Shown piece by piece: positions 22,536 through 33,694 of a stretch of DNA of 64,000 nt. A program made the translations under genes and the position numbers. The notes below the pieces were generated by a model. It made no database searches and was not told the DNA's origin. It saw only the letters and a program-made list of their open reading frames with translations. This DNA comes from Agrypnia vestita. Its lineage: Eukaryota > Arthropoda > Insecta > Trichoptera > Phryganeidae. The stretch is taken from the NCBI GenBank assembly GCA_016648135.1, contig JADDOH010023630.1, positions 124,001-188,000 on the forward strand, in the 5' to 3' direction. Positions within the stretch are counted from its first letter, which is position 1, and the number at the start of each line of letters is the position of its first letter.

Positions 22536-23162
22536 TTACAGTGTGTGCTTTGTTGTTTGACCTTGGAAGCCAGCGCGGTCATCAGATCCGCACCGGGATC
22601 TATGTGGCGTTGACGACGGGTGATCTTCGAGAGTGGTTGTAGGATGGGTCGAAATGCTGTCGTTGGTGTACAGTGACCGGTGTCGTGAAGCTGTATGTGC
22701 TGATGAGTGATGTAGGTGGAGTATCATGGTGGGGTCGAGGATGATGGTGTTACCGCCGGAAGCAGATGGTGTTCGCTGCGAAGACGGTGGAGCGATAAGC
22801 CTGACAATGATCGATAGATTGGAGAATGGAGGCGTAGCGAGGAATGAGATGAGTGACGTAGCGATTGTGTTTGATTTCATAGCTATTGCAGATTGTAGAT
22901 TGGTCGTAAGGCGTCGAGAGAGACGATCTACGTAGCTAGATGATGCTACGAGTACCGGACGTAGGGCAGCATGACCTAGTGGTTGAGGCGAGGGAAACGA
23001 ACTAATTTGGGTCTTCGCCACTACGTCTTTTATATCCCGATTTTGGTGTAGAGACGTGTACAAAAACCTGTGTGAGAAAGGGGCCGTCAGCATATTTACG
23101 TTCCTTTGTCTACGTGAGATTGTGCCATCCGTAAAATTCTCGAATGTGTAAAGCGTTAGCAT
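22536..23162 (-). CDS. unrecognised 208-codon open frame in a GC-rich island
   Basis: This is one of the longest frames in the window without a known family. The minus strand has a TATA-like GGGATATAAAAGACG at about 23022-23036, inside the frame. The product is rich in S, T, P and R (for example LISFLATPPFSNLSIIVRLI) and has no signal peptide or membrane segment I trust. The plus strand of the same block is also open for 70 codons at 22726-22935, as GC-rich DNA often is. It sits upstream, in the minus orientation, of a PLE terminal remnant, so it may be non-coding terminal repeat DNA and not a gene. No function is proposed. Confidence 0.2.
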   Translation of the reverse strand: MLTLYTFENFTDGTISRRQRNVNMLTAPFSHRFLYTSLHQNRDIKDVVAKTQISSFPSPQPLGHAALRPVLVASSSYVDRLSRRLTTNLQSAIAMKSNTIATSLISFLATPPFSNLSIIVRLIAPPSSQRTPSASGGNTIILDPTMILHLHHSSAHTASRHRSLYTNDSISTHPTTTLEDHPSSTPHRSRCGSDDRAGFQGQTTKHTL

Positions 23163-24140
23163 TTTATATTTCTGCTAACTAGGCATATCTTGCTTCATCA
23201 TTATTTTGCAACCTCGCTCCGTTTGCTTCTTCTGCGTACGAAACTCGATGTCAACGTTCTAAATACACGGGTTGCTGGTGATTAATATCGGCCGATGTAT
23301 TTTCCCGTGCGAACTGTCGTCGTCAGCGGTGGTTATGGAACGTGGGGAAACGGGTCGCTGACCCCACAGAATTAAAGAATACTGTTTAGATTCAATTTGT
23401 GTCCAGCGACTTTATGAATTCGTTAAAATAATTAAAAAATCGATAATTAATTTCCAGTGTTTTCATTTGCTTCCTATAGCCACCTCTTACGACAATAGTT
23501 TTCAATGAAAAAAAGGAATCTAAAAAAATTATTTAAAATCATACGGAGAAAACGTATTTGAATGAATTGAGACTCACTTAGAATAAATAATGTGTGATGC
23601 ATGATTTTTTTTCTTTCTTTAAAGCATCAAAAATTTTTAGATTTTTAAAAATTAAATTAGGGAAAATAAAATAAATTTTATATGCATAAAATCCAAATCA
23701 AAATCCGGGTAGTAAATCTTGTTATTTTAATATTAAAGTTTTTTTATACTCCAAAAAAAAATTCACGCTTGAAAAATATTCCTTTCAGAATAAAGTTCAA
23801 AAGACCCATTTTCCGCTTACATTACGTGTTTGTTTTGTGGTAATTTTTTCCAGCTATGTGACAGCAATTTCTTCCAGAGTTTTGAGCTCAGTTGCGAATG
23901 GGAATTCGTGACTCTTTTTGTTTCTTTTTTGTTGAATGACAATCTTGAATTTAAATTAAAAGATGTTCATTAAAATGGACAAAAAACATAAAGTATATTT
24001 TGTGAATGTGAGTTAAATTATATTGAAATATTCAACATAATTAATAAAACAGTTACTAACTGATCTGTAAAATAAGAAGAGGCGTTAATCAGTCGTGTCC
24101 AAATACAAAGTTAATGCAATAAATATTAAAAACATATTGT
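23163..24140. other. intergenic DNA
   Basis: GC-richer to about 23380, then AT-rich. Nothing recognised. Confidence 0.4.
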
Positions 24141-24143
24141 TTA

Positions 24144-24275
24144 GACATGTGGTGGTCCAGAGCAGTCGCGATTCTAGCCGCACGCATCGAGCCATATCCA
24201 CAAATCAGGGGTTTGATGCGGCTAACTGGAGATGGAACTAAACACGGGATACGTGTCATATCAATATTTTTAATT
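24144..24275. repeat. family H copy 2 joined to a family 1 SINE tail (reverse)
   Basis: 24144-24232 repeats GTGGTGGTCCAGAGC and AGGGGTTTGATGCGGCTAAC of the 20403 copy. 24235-24275 reads ACACGGGATACGTGTCATAT, the reverse of the family 1 SINE tail. Confidence 0.55.
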
Positions 24276-25029
24276 TTTAAAATGATATAAATGCCTATGT
24301 TATGAAAAAATAATTAGAAGAGCATTTACTCATGTACGCACGGTAGAAGTTATACTTCTTTGATTGATATTTACATAATTGTAAAATAAGTATTTTATAT
24401 TAAAACAATAATTCGATGTCTAGGAAGATGATTAATAAAATTGACAATAATTTAATGCAGTTATGTAAATTATTAATATTTATTTTTGAAGTGGTAAAAA
24501 TGTAACTATTGTTTTGTGCTAAAATAAAAGAGATAAATGATGCGCGTATTAAAAAACCGGCGCATTTTCAAAAAAAGTCCAGTCCTACCCACTTTCATGT
24601 TGTATCCGTTTTCGGTGACGTATTCAAAAGTTTTGGAACTATACAACTTTGACAGCGGCATTGAATGTCGGATGAATGAATGCGTGTTTTTTAAACGAAT
24701 ATCTAAAAATTACGTTGTTTTCCAAAAACATGACAATAACATACACACCTTAAATCGTACTCCAATAAACAGTTCTAATTTAAAATTCAATAACCAATCA
24801 TTCGTTAGCTTTTGAATTGAGCATCTTTATGATTGGTACTCGATTCAAGATGGTCGAGATACATTATTTATATTACTGCAACACTAATTTCAAGTGAATA
24901 CATTTTTGACAGTTTATTGGATGCGTGTGCATTTCGTTATCCCGCATTTCCGCTACAATGCGCACGCGGAGCGTGCGCAACTTCCGTTACAATATAAAAT
25001 TTATCCTTAATGTACCAAAAAAGTTAATT
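24276..25029. other. intergenic DNA
   Basis: A 92-codon frame at 24537-24815 has no recognisable domain and no supporting signals; treated as chance. Confidence 0.5.
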
Positions 25030-25115
25030 TCTAACAGACCGCTTGGCTAGTCTGGAATGGGATTCGATTCTAGGATTGTCGGATCATTTGGCAAGTATCC
25101 TAACTACAAGACCAA
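25030..25115 (-). mobile_element. tRNA-derived SINE head fragment
   Basis: The minus strand reads GGTCTTGTAGTTAGGATAC, then GAATCGAATCCCATTCCAG, the same A- and B-box layout as the family 1 SINE at 6790-6955. Confidence 0.6.
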
Positions 25116-26325
25116 AGAGCACGTCTCCCATTTTCTTCCAGGGATTGTAAAAACTCAATAAACTATGTACCTATATATTATAACAAGGAATAAGAACTGT
25201 GGCTCCCTCATCAGACTCAAGAGCTTCTCTTTACTGATGAGGTCTACATGACTACCAAGTATTTAAAAAAAAATTTAATCTGATATGTTATATATAAGAA
25301 CTGTATTTGTACCATATATTAAATAAATACATATAAAAAAATGACAAAAATATTTTTTAAAATATAAAAAATTAAGCACCAATTAAACGGAAAGTATTTT
25401 ATCCACGTAAGTAGGACAATAATTCGTTAAAATAATGGTTCTGACACCTGTTGACAAGCTACCGTAGCACTTATCAGGCAATCTGTTTCAAACTGTTGCA
25501 TATTTTTCTTATGAGACAAATAACTTATGAAAATATTAAATTAGTTTTTAAGTTTATGGTAACGCCGATGCTAATAGCTTAGCACCGTTCTTGCGAGAGT
25601 TTTTGTCTCAAGAATTCTTTTAAAAGTTGGAAGTAATTTTTAACAGCGAAACTTATTCAACCAGGTGCAATATTTAAATTTAACTACGTTATAAATTACT
25701 ATACAGATAAATTAGTATTCTTCACTTGTGTTTTGTGTTTCGATTATGCCAGTAAATGAATATTGTCATGAGATTCTAAAATTAATGAACATAATTAATG
25801 AAATAATAAATATTATCGAGAAGAGCTGCAACCAAACAAACTGGACGTTATCGAATAGTTTGGAAATGTTTTTGAGTAGCCGGAAGAATGCAAGATAATT
25901 ATTTATTGATTTATCCTTAACTTTGATTGCTTTATATAAATAAATTATACTGTTGTTTTTCATTGCTTATAATTTTTCTTTATTTTCCCTTACTATATTA
26001 TATTTTTAAAATAATGTACTGCACACTGCTATATATTTTATGCTAATTATTACTTTATTTGTTATTGTTGTCTCACATAATTGCATTATGTTTATTGCAT
26101 ATTATTTTTCTTATATATGCACATAGTATGTACTACATATATTGAAATATAATGATACTCCTCTCCTACTCACAAGTAATATTACTCATGTAGAAGAGAA
26201 ATACCAAGTGAAAATTATCATTATTGTAAAAAAATATTAAATTAATATTTGCTTAAGACCTTTGAGTTTTATTAAACACTTCTAATTTTGAACACTACAG
26301 ATGTTATCATCTACACGTTTATATT
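25116..26325. other. AT-rich DNA
   Basis: No gene or repeat end recognised. Confidence 0.5.
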
Positions 26326-26366
26326 CTCACCTGAAGATGAGAATATCCGTAATTCTTGAAACTAGT
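26326..26366 (+). ncRNA. hammerhead ribozyme-like core
   Basis: CTGAAGA (26331-26337), a 6-bp stem II (GAGAAT with ATTCTT), then GAAAC (26358-26362). This fits the CUGANGA/GAAA rule. It is probably a PLE terminal remnant; no protein is nearby. Confidence 0.45.
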
Positions 26367-26419
26367 AGAGTTTTATAAAAGAGTGTTAGTTAAATTAGTA
26401 TAAATCACTATCAGATTTT

Positions 26420-26462
26420 AGGTCTACCGGTTTCGAGACATAACCGTCTCTTCATCAGGACC
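26420..26462 (-). ncRNA. hammerhead ribozyme-like core
   Basis: The minus strand reads CTGATGA (26458-26452), stem II GAGAC/GTCTC with loop GGTTAT, then GAAACC. The core is well preserved, but its flanks differ from the other motifs, so it comes from another PLE lineage. Confidence 0.6.
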
Positions 26463-27239
26463 AACCCTACACTACTATGTTTATAACACTATTCACCACA
26501 ACCATAGGATTTTTAACCTATAACCAATATTGATCACATGTGTGTTAATCTTGTTGAAGACAAGCATGCACTTACTTGCTTACAGAACAATCAGGAGTCT
26601 ACGCGGGAGAGAGTGGGAGGGGGCGGGGTCTAAAGTGGGTGTTACTAAATCTTTTGTGAAAGTTAAATTAAATAAAGGGCTGTTTTATAAAACACAAAAC
26701 AAGAGAAGTTTCGATAAAAAATGTACAATTAATATATAGCGACGCCATCGTTCCTTAGTTAGTTGGGTTTTCGATGGTGAATCCGTTTGATGGAAAACGA
26801 TGTGAAGCATACATAGGCAAGCATTACCAGAGACGAGTGAAATATTCTAGCGAACCATACATTTAACTGGATAATATATAGCCTATAACTACTCCGAGTA
26901 AAGTCCAATGTAAATATTAGTGAAAGAATTTTTGAAATCGGATGAGTAGTTTCGGAGGTTACTTCCTATATCCAAACTCACAAACTTAACCTCTTTACGT
27001 ATATGTACAGGTTTATCTTTAATATTATTCTATTGCTATGTATTTGCTTTCCACTTTATAGTATCATGTTCTCTTTTATATTTCAGTTTATATTTCAGGG
27101 GCAATCACTATGTACCTATTGTTAAAAGTATTCATTCATTTAATTAGTTCAATAATACACTTAATTGTTTGTAAAAGCCCTGAAGGGAGTTAATTAATAA
27201 ATAAAAAATGTTCCAAATTAAAACCATCCATAAATTTGA
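26463..27239. other. intergenic DNA
   Basis: Nothing recognised. Confidence 0.4.
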
Positions 27240-27420
27240 AGGGACTATGCTGAGACATCTGCAGTCTTGAGCCGGCTCATACAGGGTGTAAACCCTGGGC
27301 TATTGTATAAAAGGCTTCCAAACATGTTTCTCACATACCTTCGTCTCTGTGAGACTTCTATAATTTATCTCAATTAAATCTTAATCCCGCAGTAGACAAA
27401 TCCAGTAATCGTGTTCTCAA
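27240..27420 (+). repeat. foldback family B, single arm
   Basis: GCCGGCTCATACAGG, then AACCCTGGGC, then CTTCGTCTCTGTGAGACTTC, then TATAATTTATCTCAATTAA, followed by ATCCAGTAATCGTG as in other copies. Confidence 0.75.
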
Positions 27421-27599
27421 AAAATACATTTAAAAAATATTGTTATTCATTTTTAGTTTACAAGCGTTTCATTTGGATCCCGCTGCAGCGGAAACGTGGC
27501 AATATATTTTGTGAAAACATTTTATTTCTAGGAAATCAGCAACAAAATGAATTTGAGCGACTTCAAAGAAAACTGACGTCGGCGTCGACCGAAACAGTT

Positions 27600-27855
27600 T
27601 ACTGAACAACACAGAAACTCAATGTCAATAACTCGACGAATATTGAATCTCTAAAACTTATTCATAAGTTTGCTAGTGGCAAAATACAAGACCGGGACAT
27701 AAAATTACACAAAACATATGAAAATTGTCACGGCTACACAAGAACATCTCAAAACTACCACATCATACCAGTCAAAATAATACCGAGACAATCGTGGCTA
27801 ATTTGCAACGTATCAAAATTATACAACGACAAGACAATTGAACATTGACGATTTA
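27600..27855 (+). pseudogene. CR1/Jockey-like LINE, C-terminal ORF fragment
   Basis: The plus strand encodes LNVNNSTNIESLKLIHKFAS, then GKIQDRDIKLHK, then SQNYHIIPVK and LICNVSKLYND. The minus-strand LINE at 51840-52139 gives the parallel LNIESITEIETLKIIHRLA, GEIQDEDIKLHK, AQNYHITHAE and LICNGLKLYNDLP. It is the end of a reverse transcriptase ORF, with no catalytic part. Confidence 0.75.
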
Positions 27856-27966
27856 AAAAAAAGTGACAAATAAATATACTATATTGTACAAAAACGTAAC
27901 AATGACATTTCATCATCATTCACATTCCCATGTCTTGTGCTGCTTCCGTACGTGTCAACTAATTAA

Positions 27967-28382
27967 GGCGATCGTCCAGCAGAGTGAGAAAATTTCACAA
28001 TTTTTTCTGAAAGAGCATTTTTTAAAACATAAATGGCAAGTAAACAAACTAACAGATTTTGAAATAATTGTAATAAATTTAAGATAATTGTTTACTTTGT
28101 AATATTATTGAATAAAAAAGACATCTCACTAGGTCATTCAATCATAAAAGGCCCACAAAGTGGAGCAATTTTCTTCAGTTTTAAATCATCGAAGGTTTGG
28201 TAATTTATTAATCAATTATATAATTTAGTTTGTGACATTTTACTAGATATTCATATTTTAAATGTATGTAACCTGATGACTACATTTTAAAATGAGGTAA
28301 TTCCATACAAAAATGTGATAAAAACGCAAGAGAAGATATGAGAAAAAATTGTGAAATTCGCTCACTTTGCTGGACGATCGCC
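27967..28382. mobile_element. TTAA-flanked MITE, family G
   Basis: A 416-bp element with about 42-bp inverted ends (GGCGATCGTCCAGCARAGTG, then AATTTCACAATTTTTTCT) and TTAA directly on both sides (27963-27966, 28383-28386), the target of piggyBac-type elements. The interior is AT-rich and non-coding. Decayed relatives lie at 18345-18695 and 40490-40850. The frame at 27863-28087 falls partly inside and is spurious. Confidence 0.88.
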
Positions 28383-28459
28383 TTAAGATCCATCCTGTCT
28401 TCGTACACTTTTTTCTGTTAAAAATGTTTTCACGGCCGTCCAGCATCTTCTCGTTTGTG

Positions 28460-28540
28460 TTTTCTGGGGTATTATGCCATGCTTTTACGATTTTTCTGAC
28501 CGACGTTTCGGATCCCATTGCAGGGACCATCATTTTGCAT
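28460..28540 (-). mobile_element. PLE terminal repeat piece (type P1), minus
   Basis: GGGGTATTATGCC, then TTTTACGA, then CTGACCGACGTTTCGGATCC and ATTGCAGGGACCATCAT. The minus strand shows the GGATCCGAAACGTCGG end of a hammerhead-like core; the CTGATGA box has decayed. The paired plus copy is at 28905-28985. Confidence 0.65.
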
Positions 28541-28544
28541 TCGA

Positions 28545-28821
28545 ACCGGAGATCTTTGGAAACCCCAAGAGTCACCATGCATGTCTTGTCAAGGAGGCAC
28601 TCGAGATCTATAAGCATCCGATAAATATACATAGAGATGATGGTCTCAAATTAAAAACACCTTGGTATCCGGGGCTTCAAAATCAATATCGTCGCAGATT
28701 CCGCAAAGATAATGCTCAGAAAATAGATGAAATAAGACAACTCTTATTGTTTCGGTATAGCCACGGAGCACATTCACAAAGAAACCCTGTTTTCGACACG
28801 GTGTTGCTCGCTAATACTTAA
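28545..28821 (+). pseudogene. Penelope-like element, end of GIY-YIG ORF
   Basis: The plus strand encodes HHACLVKEALEIYKHPINIH, then RDDGLKLKTPWYPGL, ending RNPVFDTVLLANT and stop. The order matches the conserved glutamate helix and tail of PLE endonucleases; compare LVRESIEIYKHPNFNRDDRY in the copy at 8 kb. The GIY-YIG core itself is missing. It lies between a minus and a plus P1 terminal piece, a layout common in rearranged PLE copies. The frame has no stop across 80 codons. Confidence 0.8.
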
Positions 28822-28904
28822 CATAACACTGACAACGTTTCACCCTGTTTCGACTCGGTATTACAAGCTAATACTTCAACATCAACACTCACAACAACTC
28901 CGTA

Positions 28905-28985
28905 ATGATTGACCCTGCAATGGGATCCAAAACGTCGGCCAGAAAGATCGATAAAACACGGCAAAATACCCCACAAAACACAAAC
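28905..28985 (+). mobile_element. PLE terminal repeat piece (type P1), plus
   Basis: GACCCTGCAATGGGATCC, then AAAACGTCGGCCAGAAAG, then AAAATACCCC, matching the reverse complement of 28466-28530 and the pair at 41049-41222. Confidence 0.7.
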
Positions 28986-29116
28986 TGGAAGATTTATTCA
29001 TTTGTTTCACCTAGTTCAATCAACAGGATACCTCTTGGTAATCGTTCCTTGGCATTCTTAGAACATGTCACTTTATTTGTGATTTATCTATATTGAAATA
29101 ATCAGTTTGGTCTTGA

Positions 29117-29779
29117 CTAGGGTTGCCACCTTTTTTTTTGTGCAAATAAAGTATATTCTTTATTAAAGGTAGAAAAAAGTACATTTTGTCAAAATAAAGT
29201 ACGATTTATTTTACTTTTTAATTTTGCTTAAAAACATATTTTTCATTACTTTTAGCAACTTTAAACAAATAATTATCACTACTAAACAACTGTACAGTAT
29301 GTTTAGTATTCATTTTTATCAGATTCAGAGACGCTTTGTTTCTTTCGTCTCACCATTTGCTATTCATCACAGAAAAAACTATAAAACCAATTAATCGTAT
29401 TTTAACTGCACTCAATCTGCCATACACAAAACAAACAATAAATTTTTACAATGACATTGACTATGTTGACATTTGAGGTTAGGTTGCATTAAAAAACGAG
29501 CGTTTATGTGGCGACCGCCACGGGGTATATCGTCAATTATCGAACCTATTCGGCAACAATCGATAACGTCATCAACCCCGGTAACTCTCTCGTTCCGTTT
29601 TACGCAAAAATTTCTAAGATCAACTTTTTTTGTATGTTATAAGTAAAATGAATACCAGAGAAATCAAATCACGCGAAATAAAGTATTTTTGCGTACTTTA
29701 TTGTTCTCATAAAGTATAGAGTACAATTATCCGAAATAACGTACAATACTTTATAATAAAATACGGGTGGCAACCCTAG
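29117..29779. mobile_element. hAT-like non-autonomous element
   Basis: Inverted ends (C)TAGGGTTGCCACC at both sides of a 663-bp non-coding segment. TCTTGA is repeated directly outside both ends (29111-29116, 29780-29785). Reading the ends as TAGGG, the flanking 8-mers GTCTTGAC and GTCTTGAA match at seven of eight bases, as expected for hAT. Inside, AAAGTAC and AATAAAGTA motifs recur near both ends. Confidence 0.8.
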
Positions 29780-29789
29780 TCTTGAATTC

Positions 29790-30048
29790 TAGTGTGTCAA
29801 GACTAGGATTTTCTTATCATCGCACTACACAGATAAAGTAAAACGCCGCCTACAGCTCCGATTCTTCTCTCTATTTCGCTTTCCTGCCTCCCATCGCTAG
29901 AAAATTCCACTGCAAGGTATTTCAACTTATCGACTTGCTTCAGCTGTGCCCTTTGTATACTGATCGAGCACTGCTCTTGTTTTATTCAATCCGTCGTGTC
30001 TGTCCTGACAAGGTTACATTGCTGTCAAGCCAGTTGACAAAACAGTCT
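29790..30048. other. unassigned DNA
   Basis: Nothing recognised. Confidence 0.4.
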
Positions 30049-30736
30049 ATATGCGGGGTATAAAAGCAAACGCAGCCATATTTCTACCAACAAAAAAAAT
30101 TAATGCATTTAATAATAAATTAAATACTATGATTTAAACCACTTTATCGCTATATATTTGTCAACTAGTTTCGGTTGGACTCAACCTTCTTCAGGACAAT
30201 TAAAATATAGACTTATCTAGGTACAGAAATTTATAAAGGAGGAAAGAAAAAGAGAGAGGGACAGAGTGTACACTAGGTGGAGGGGGAGGGGAGGGGAGGA
30301 GTTAACTGAAGATTGAGGGAACAGCTTTAAAATCGGACTATTAGATAAATCTATTTGTTTATTTATTATTTGACTATTATTATCAATTATATAATTGTCC
30401 TGAAGAAGGTTGAGTCCAACCGAAACTAGTTGACAAATATATAGCGATAAAGTGGTTTAAAACATAGTATTTAATTTTTCTTAAATGTCTTATTATGTCA
30501 AGCCACAAAGTGTTTTCTTGCTTTGAAAAAATATTAATGCAGTAATTGAGAATTACTAATTTATAATATAGTTAATTCGAGATTTTACGGAAAACATAGA
30601 ATAAAAATTTATAGGAAACATGGTTTGGAAGGAATAGATATATAAAATCTGGAATTCAGTATACTTAAAATTAGTAATCCTGACGACTGAATTTTTTTTT
30701 TTTGAATATTGCTGCCTTTGCTTCTATACCCCATAT
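30049..30736. mobile_element. MITE, family A, copy 3, interrupted by a PLE-derived insertion
   Basis: The outer ends match family A: ATATGCGGGGTATAAAAGC at the left and TGCTTCTATACCCCATAT (reverse) at the right. The MITE sequence stops at 30107 and resumes at 30533, with ATTAATGCA on both sides of the insert. Confidence 0.8.
30108..30532. mobile_element. inverted pair of PLE terminal pieces with two hammerhead-like cores
   Basis: Two arms of about 90 bp mirror each other (30118-30207 and 30393-30481). Each carries CTGAAGA, stem II GGTTG/CAACC with loop AGTC, and GAAACTAGTTGAC. A purine-rich tract (AGAGAGAGGG... and GGAGGGG runs) lies between them at about 30237-30302. The insert is flanked by a 9-bp duplication of ATTAATGCA. 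Confidence 0.7.
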
Positions 30737-32065
30737 ATGGTTCTCAAAAAGGTTTATTTTAATTAAAAATTACTTTTTAGAAATGTCATTATCATTCAGT
30801 CATCAATATTTAAATGTTATGAATATTTAAATCATCAAGCATTGAGATGATTTAAATATTCGAGAAGAAATGCTAAGATTCTCTGTCTGAATCAGCGTTT
30901 CCTCCAGGAAGTTGCAACGCCTAACTAATTCTATAAAGTGAAAATACAATGGTCGGCAAGACATAAAAAACATTGAGAAGAAAAGGCGTCATTGTCTTTA
31001 TTATTGGGGGTGTGTGCCCGTCACATTATTTTCCACCCCTCTGCGTGTCACGAATCCAAATGAACAAAAGTGCTAGGCTTTTATTGCCGGAGGGTATTAT
31101 TTGGAATCTTCACACGCAGCACAGAAATATTAGCCTCTAGAACTAAAAAAGGAAATTACTTGAGCTTTAATACAATTAAGTCTAGATCAGAAAGTATGGA
31201 CACAGGTATATTTTTGGATCACTTTCAATGTTTGGATCACTTTCAATTAATATATAAAGGCAACGTCTCCGAAACATTGAGAATGCTTAGAGGGTAGGTA
31301 TGTGCAACAATATAATTATAACAATTATAGGTATAAAAATTAACATAAACATCGACATAACATATAAACCTAATCCATTATCAGACGATAATGGGATTTT
31401 TATAAGACAGTAATAAGATATGACAAGATAATAATAAGATTATTTTTTATTTTATTTATTCCTTTAAAATAATTTTTTTGTATAAAAAATTTACATAACA
31501 AACATACATTCAAATCGTAAGTGTTAAGAGTGCCACCACGATAACTTGGCGTGCGAGGGAGGTCGTCCCTGTCGCGAAACAGAAGTTGCCAGGTTGTAAA
31601 TTTATTACACAATACATAATGTACTGAATGTCCGGTGACCAGTGTCAAAGGCTTCAATATAAATTTGGTCGGGTAACAGCGTGCTTCGCGGCGGCCGCTC
31701 TATCTGTCAAACTGACAGACGGTAATATCGGTCCATTATTTGCTTTTTCAGCTTCGCAAAACTTTAATACTTCATTGGCAATTGTTCTTTCACCACCCCG
31801 GACTGTTTTGGTTGTTTTGGACGTAATAATTCAGTGTATATTGGTAATCAAGATGTCACAGCTCCCGAGCAAATACAAAATTGTACTGAATTACAGGGCG
31901 AGGGGTTACCGCCGGGTGCGGGCGGGGCGGGTTTTAGTTCCAATCCTGCCGCACGCCAAGTTATGTTGGGCAGGCTATATAAATGATGATTTATCATATA
32001 ATATATTACATTAAACATTTTAATTAACATATTATATTTTCTTCTTCAAAAAAGCAAAATTATTT
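30737..32065. other. unassigned DNA with a GC-rich patch
   Basis: No gene recognised. The 15-mer ATAACTTGGCGTGCG at 31539-31553 occurs inverted at 31953-31967, around a GC-rich patch. This may mark the ends of an eroded element. The frame 31628-32014 lies within and shows no domain. Confidence 0.4.
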
Positions 32066-32069
32066 GATA

Positions 32070-32375
32070 AATCACAGTTAGATAAATTATAAATTTTGGA
32101 AATAAGAAAAAGTGTTAATAGTAAATTGAATATTATAAACAACCAGGTCCTATTTACAAATAGTTATCTTTTAAATTTATTTTCAGGTTAAGTAGGTAGT
32201 TTATTAGTATTCATTTTCCATATATAACTTTATATATTTTGATTATCTATACTACGATTTTTTAATTTTATTTTGTGAGTATACATTTGTTATCCTGACG
32301 AAGAGGCCGTGGGCTCTGAAACATGTCGATTTTTTTTCAACAAAAAAGTGGTGTTAACCTAGCTTATTTATATAA
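32070..32375 (+). mobile_element. PLE-type terminal repeat, family P2, copy 3, with hammerhead-like core
   Basis: It shares the AAATTTTGGAAATAAGAAAA and TTATCTTTTAAATTTATTTT blocks with copies 1 and 2. CTGACGA (32295-32301) is followed by AGAGGCC-GT-GGGCTCT, a stem II with one mismatch, and GAAACATGTCG (GAAA at 32318-32321). This is the best preserved hammerhead core of the family. Confidence 0.6.
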
Positions 32376-32395
32376 AATATATCATAATATATGAT

Positions 32396-32617
32396 TCACA
32401 TCAAAGGTGTATAAGAGTCCTGCTTCTGAAAACTCTCAGAGATATGGAATAGATCAATGTCCAAAGTGATATTGTTGAGCAAAGCGGTAGCTCTGCCAAT
32501 AGGCGTAACCATCGGCAGGTTGGTCCTTATATCGGAATGTGAAACAATCCATGTTGACGTTGTCAGAAACATGCTCCTCCGCATAATTTCAGGATCGTAC
32601 CGCGCTACAAAAGCCAT
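32396..32617 (-). CDS. unrecognised 73-codon frame
   Basis: The frame contains MFLTTSTWIVSHSDIRTNLP and PIGRATALLNNITLDIDLF. I recognise no family. Codon use looks more protein-like than the surroundings, and it may be a fragment of a transposable-element ORF. There is no intact start context, no neighbouring exon and no RNA signal. Confidence 0.15.
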   Translation of the reverse strand: MAFVARYDPEIMRRSMFLTTSTWIVSHSDIRTNLPMVTPIGRATALLNNITLDIDLFHISESFQKQDSYTPLM

Positions 32618-32639
32618 TTAGCCAGGATAGTTTTTTCAC

Positions 32640-33690
32640 TCTTTTTTTCTTTCTTTTCTTTCTTTCACGTCACTAGATAGGTCTACTCCATTTCGCACGT
32701 AAATACCCACTCGTGCCGAAAATTTGTCGCTTTGTCGCACCGCTAGCCGCCGCCACCTCTGTTCCCGAGCGCGCCCGTAGTTACTTTCATACGAAAATGT
32801 TGGTTTCGCGAATGTGAGAACGATCGACTTGTTTCTCCACATTTCTAGTGTTTTATGTTTTTTTTTTAAATAGTCCAGTTTATTCTAGATTCACGTGGAC
32901 CGTTCGAGACGCTTCGATAATGCGCAGTTCCATTGTTTTAGACTCTTGTGACAATGTAACTTTTTAATTAACAAAGTAACATGTAACAAACATTGATAAA
33001 TTCAGATACAAATCTCAAATACAGGTTAAAATAACCGTTTTTATTATGACTTTCGAGTACCCGAGTAATTAATGTGTAATAATTTCCTTTATCTCAAAAA
33101 AAATGCTTTCAAGCTTCAGTGGCCAGTTTGTAATCGTAGTTTGATGAAAAAATACATCTTCATAAGTCTTCCTATTATTTCGATACATCTCACTGAATGC
33201 GATATTTTGTCCTTTTTTCACAATCGCCATCAAAAATTGACTTTTGCACTTGATTCAAATTGTTGTTATCGCCAAATCTGTTTACTGGCAAATGACATTA
33301 ATTTGTTTAATCAAATAAAAGTCTGGTATAATAGCACTTTATCTGCGTACGGGTACTATTTCACAGCAAATTTGGATATGATAAATATTCCGGCACTTTC
33401 TCGCGACACGGCGATAAATTGACGCAGGTGAAATATAAAATATTGCATATTTATTCAGAATTTTCTGAAAAAGTTGGCATTTTACCATAAATAAATTGGA
33501 TTTCACAAATGTTTAAATTTATAGCACATTAATCTTCCTTGGACCATTATTCTAACATTATAGTCATCATGCTGAATGATTTATTTAACCCTTCACCTGC
33601 TGCTTTATATATTAATGGGTCGATTTATTATTTAAATTACTATGAAATATATATTTCACAAAATGGATTTATCTTATTCGCTTGGTATGA
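32640..33690. other. intergenic DNA
   Basis: A 116-codon frame at 33072-33422 shows no domain, and its leucine/isoleucine-rich content is typical of AT-rich chance frames. Nothing else seen. Confidence 0.4.
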
Positions 33691-33694
33691 AGAT

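Noticed and set aside
24537..24815. 92-codon frame as a small gene
   Set aside because: No domain, no splice or promoter support, and composition typical of AT-rich chance frames.
33072..33422. 116-codon frame as a gene
   Set aside because: Hydrophobic residues follow the base composition; no motif and no homologous copy in the window.
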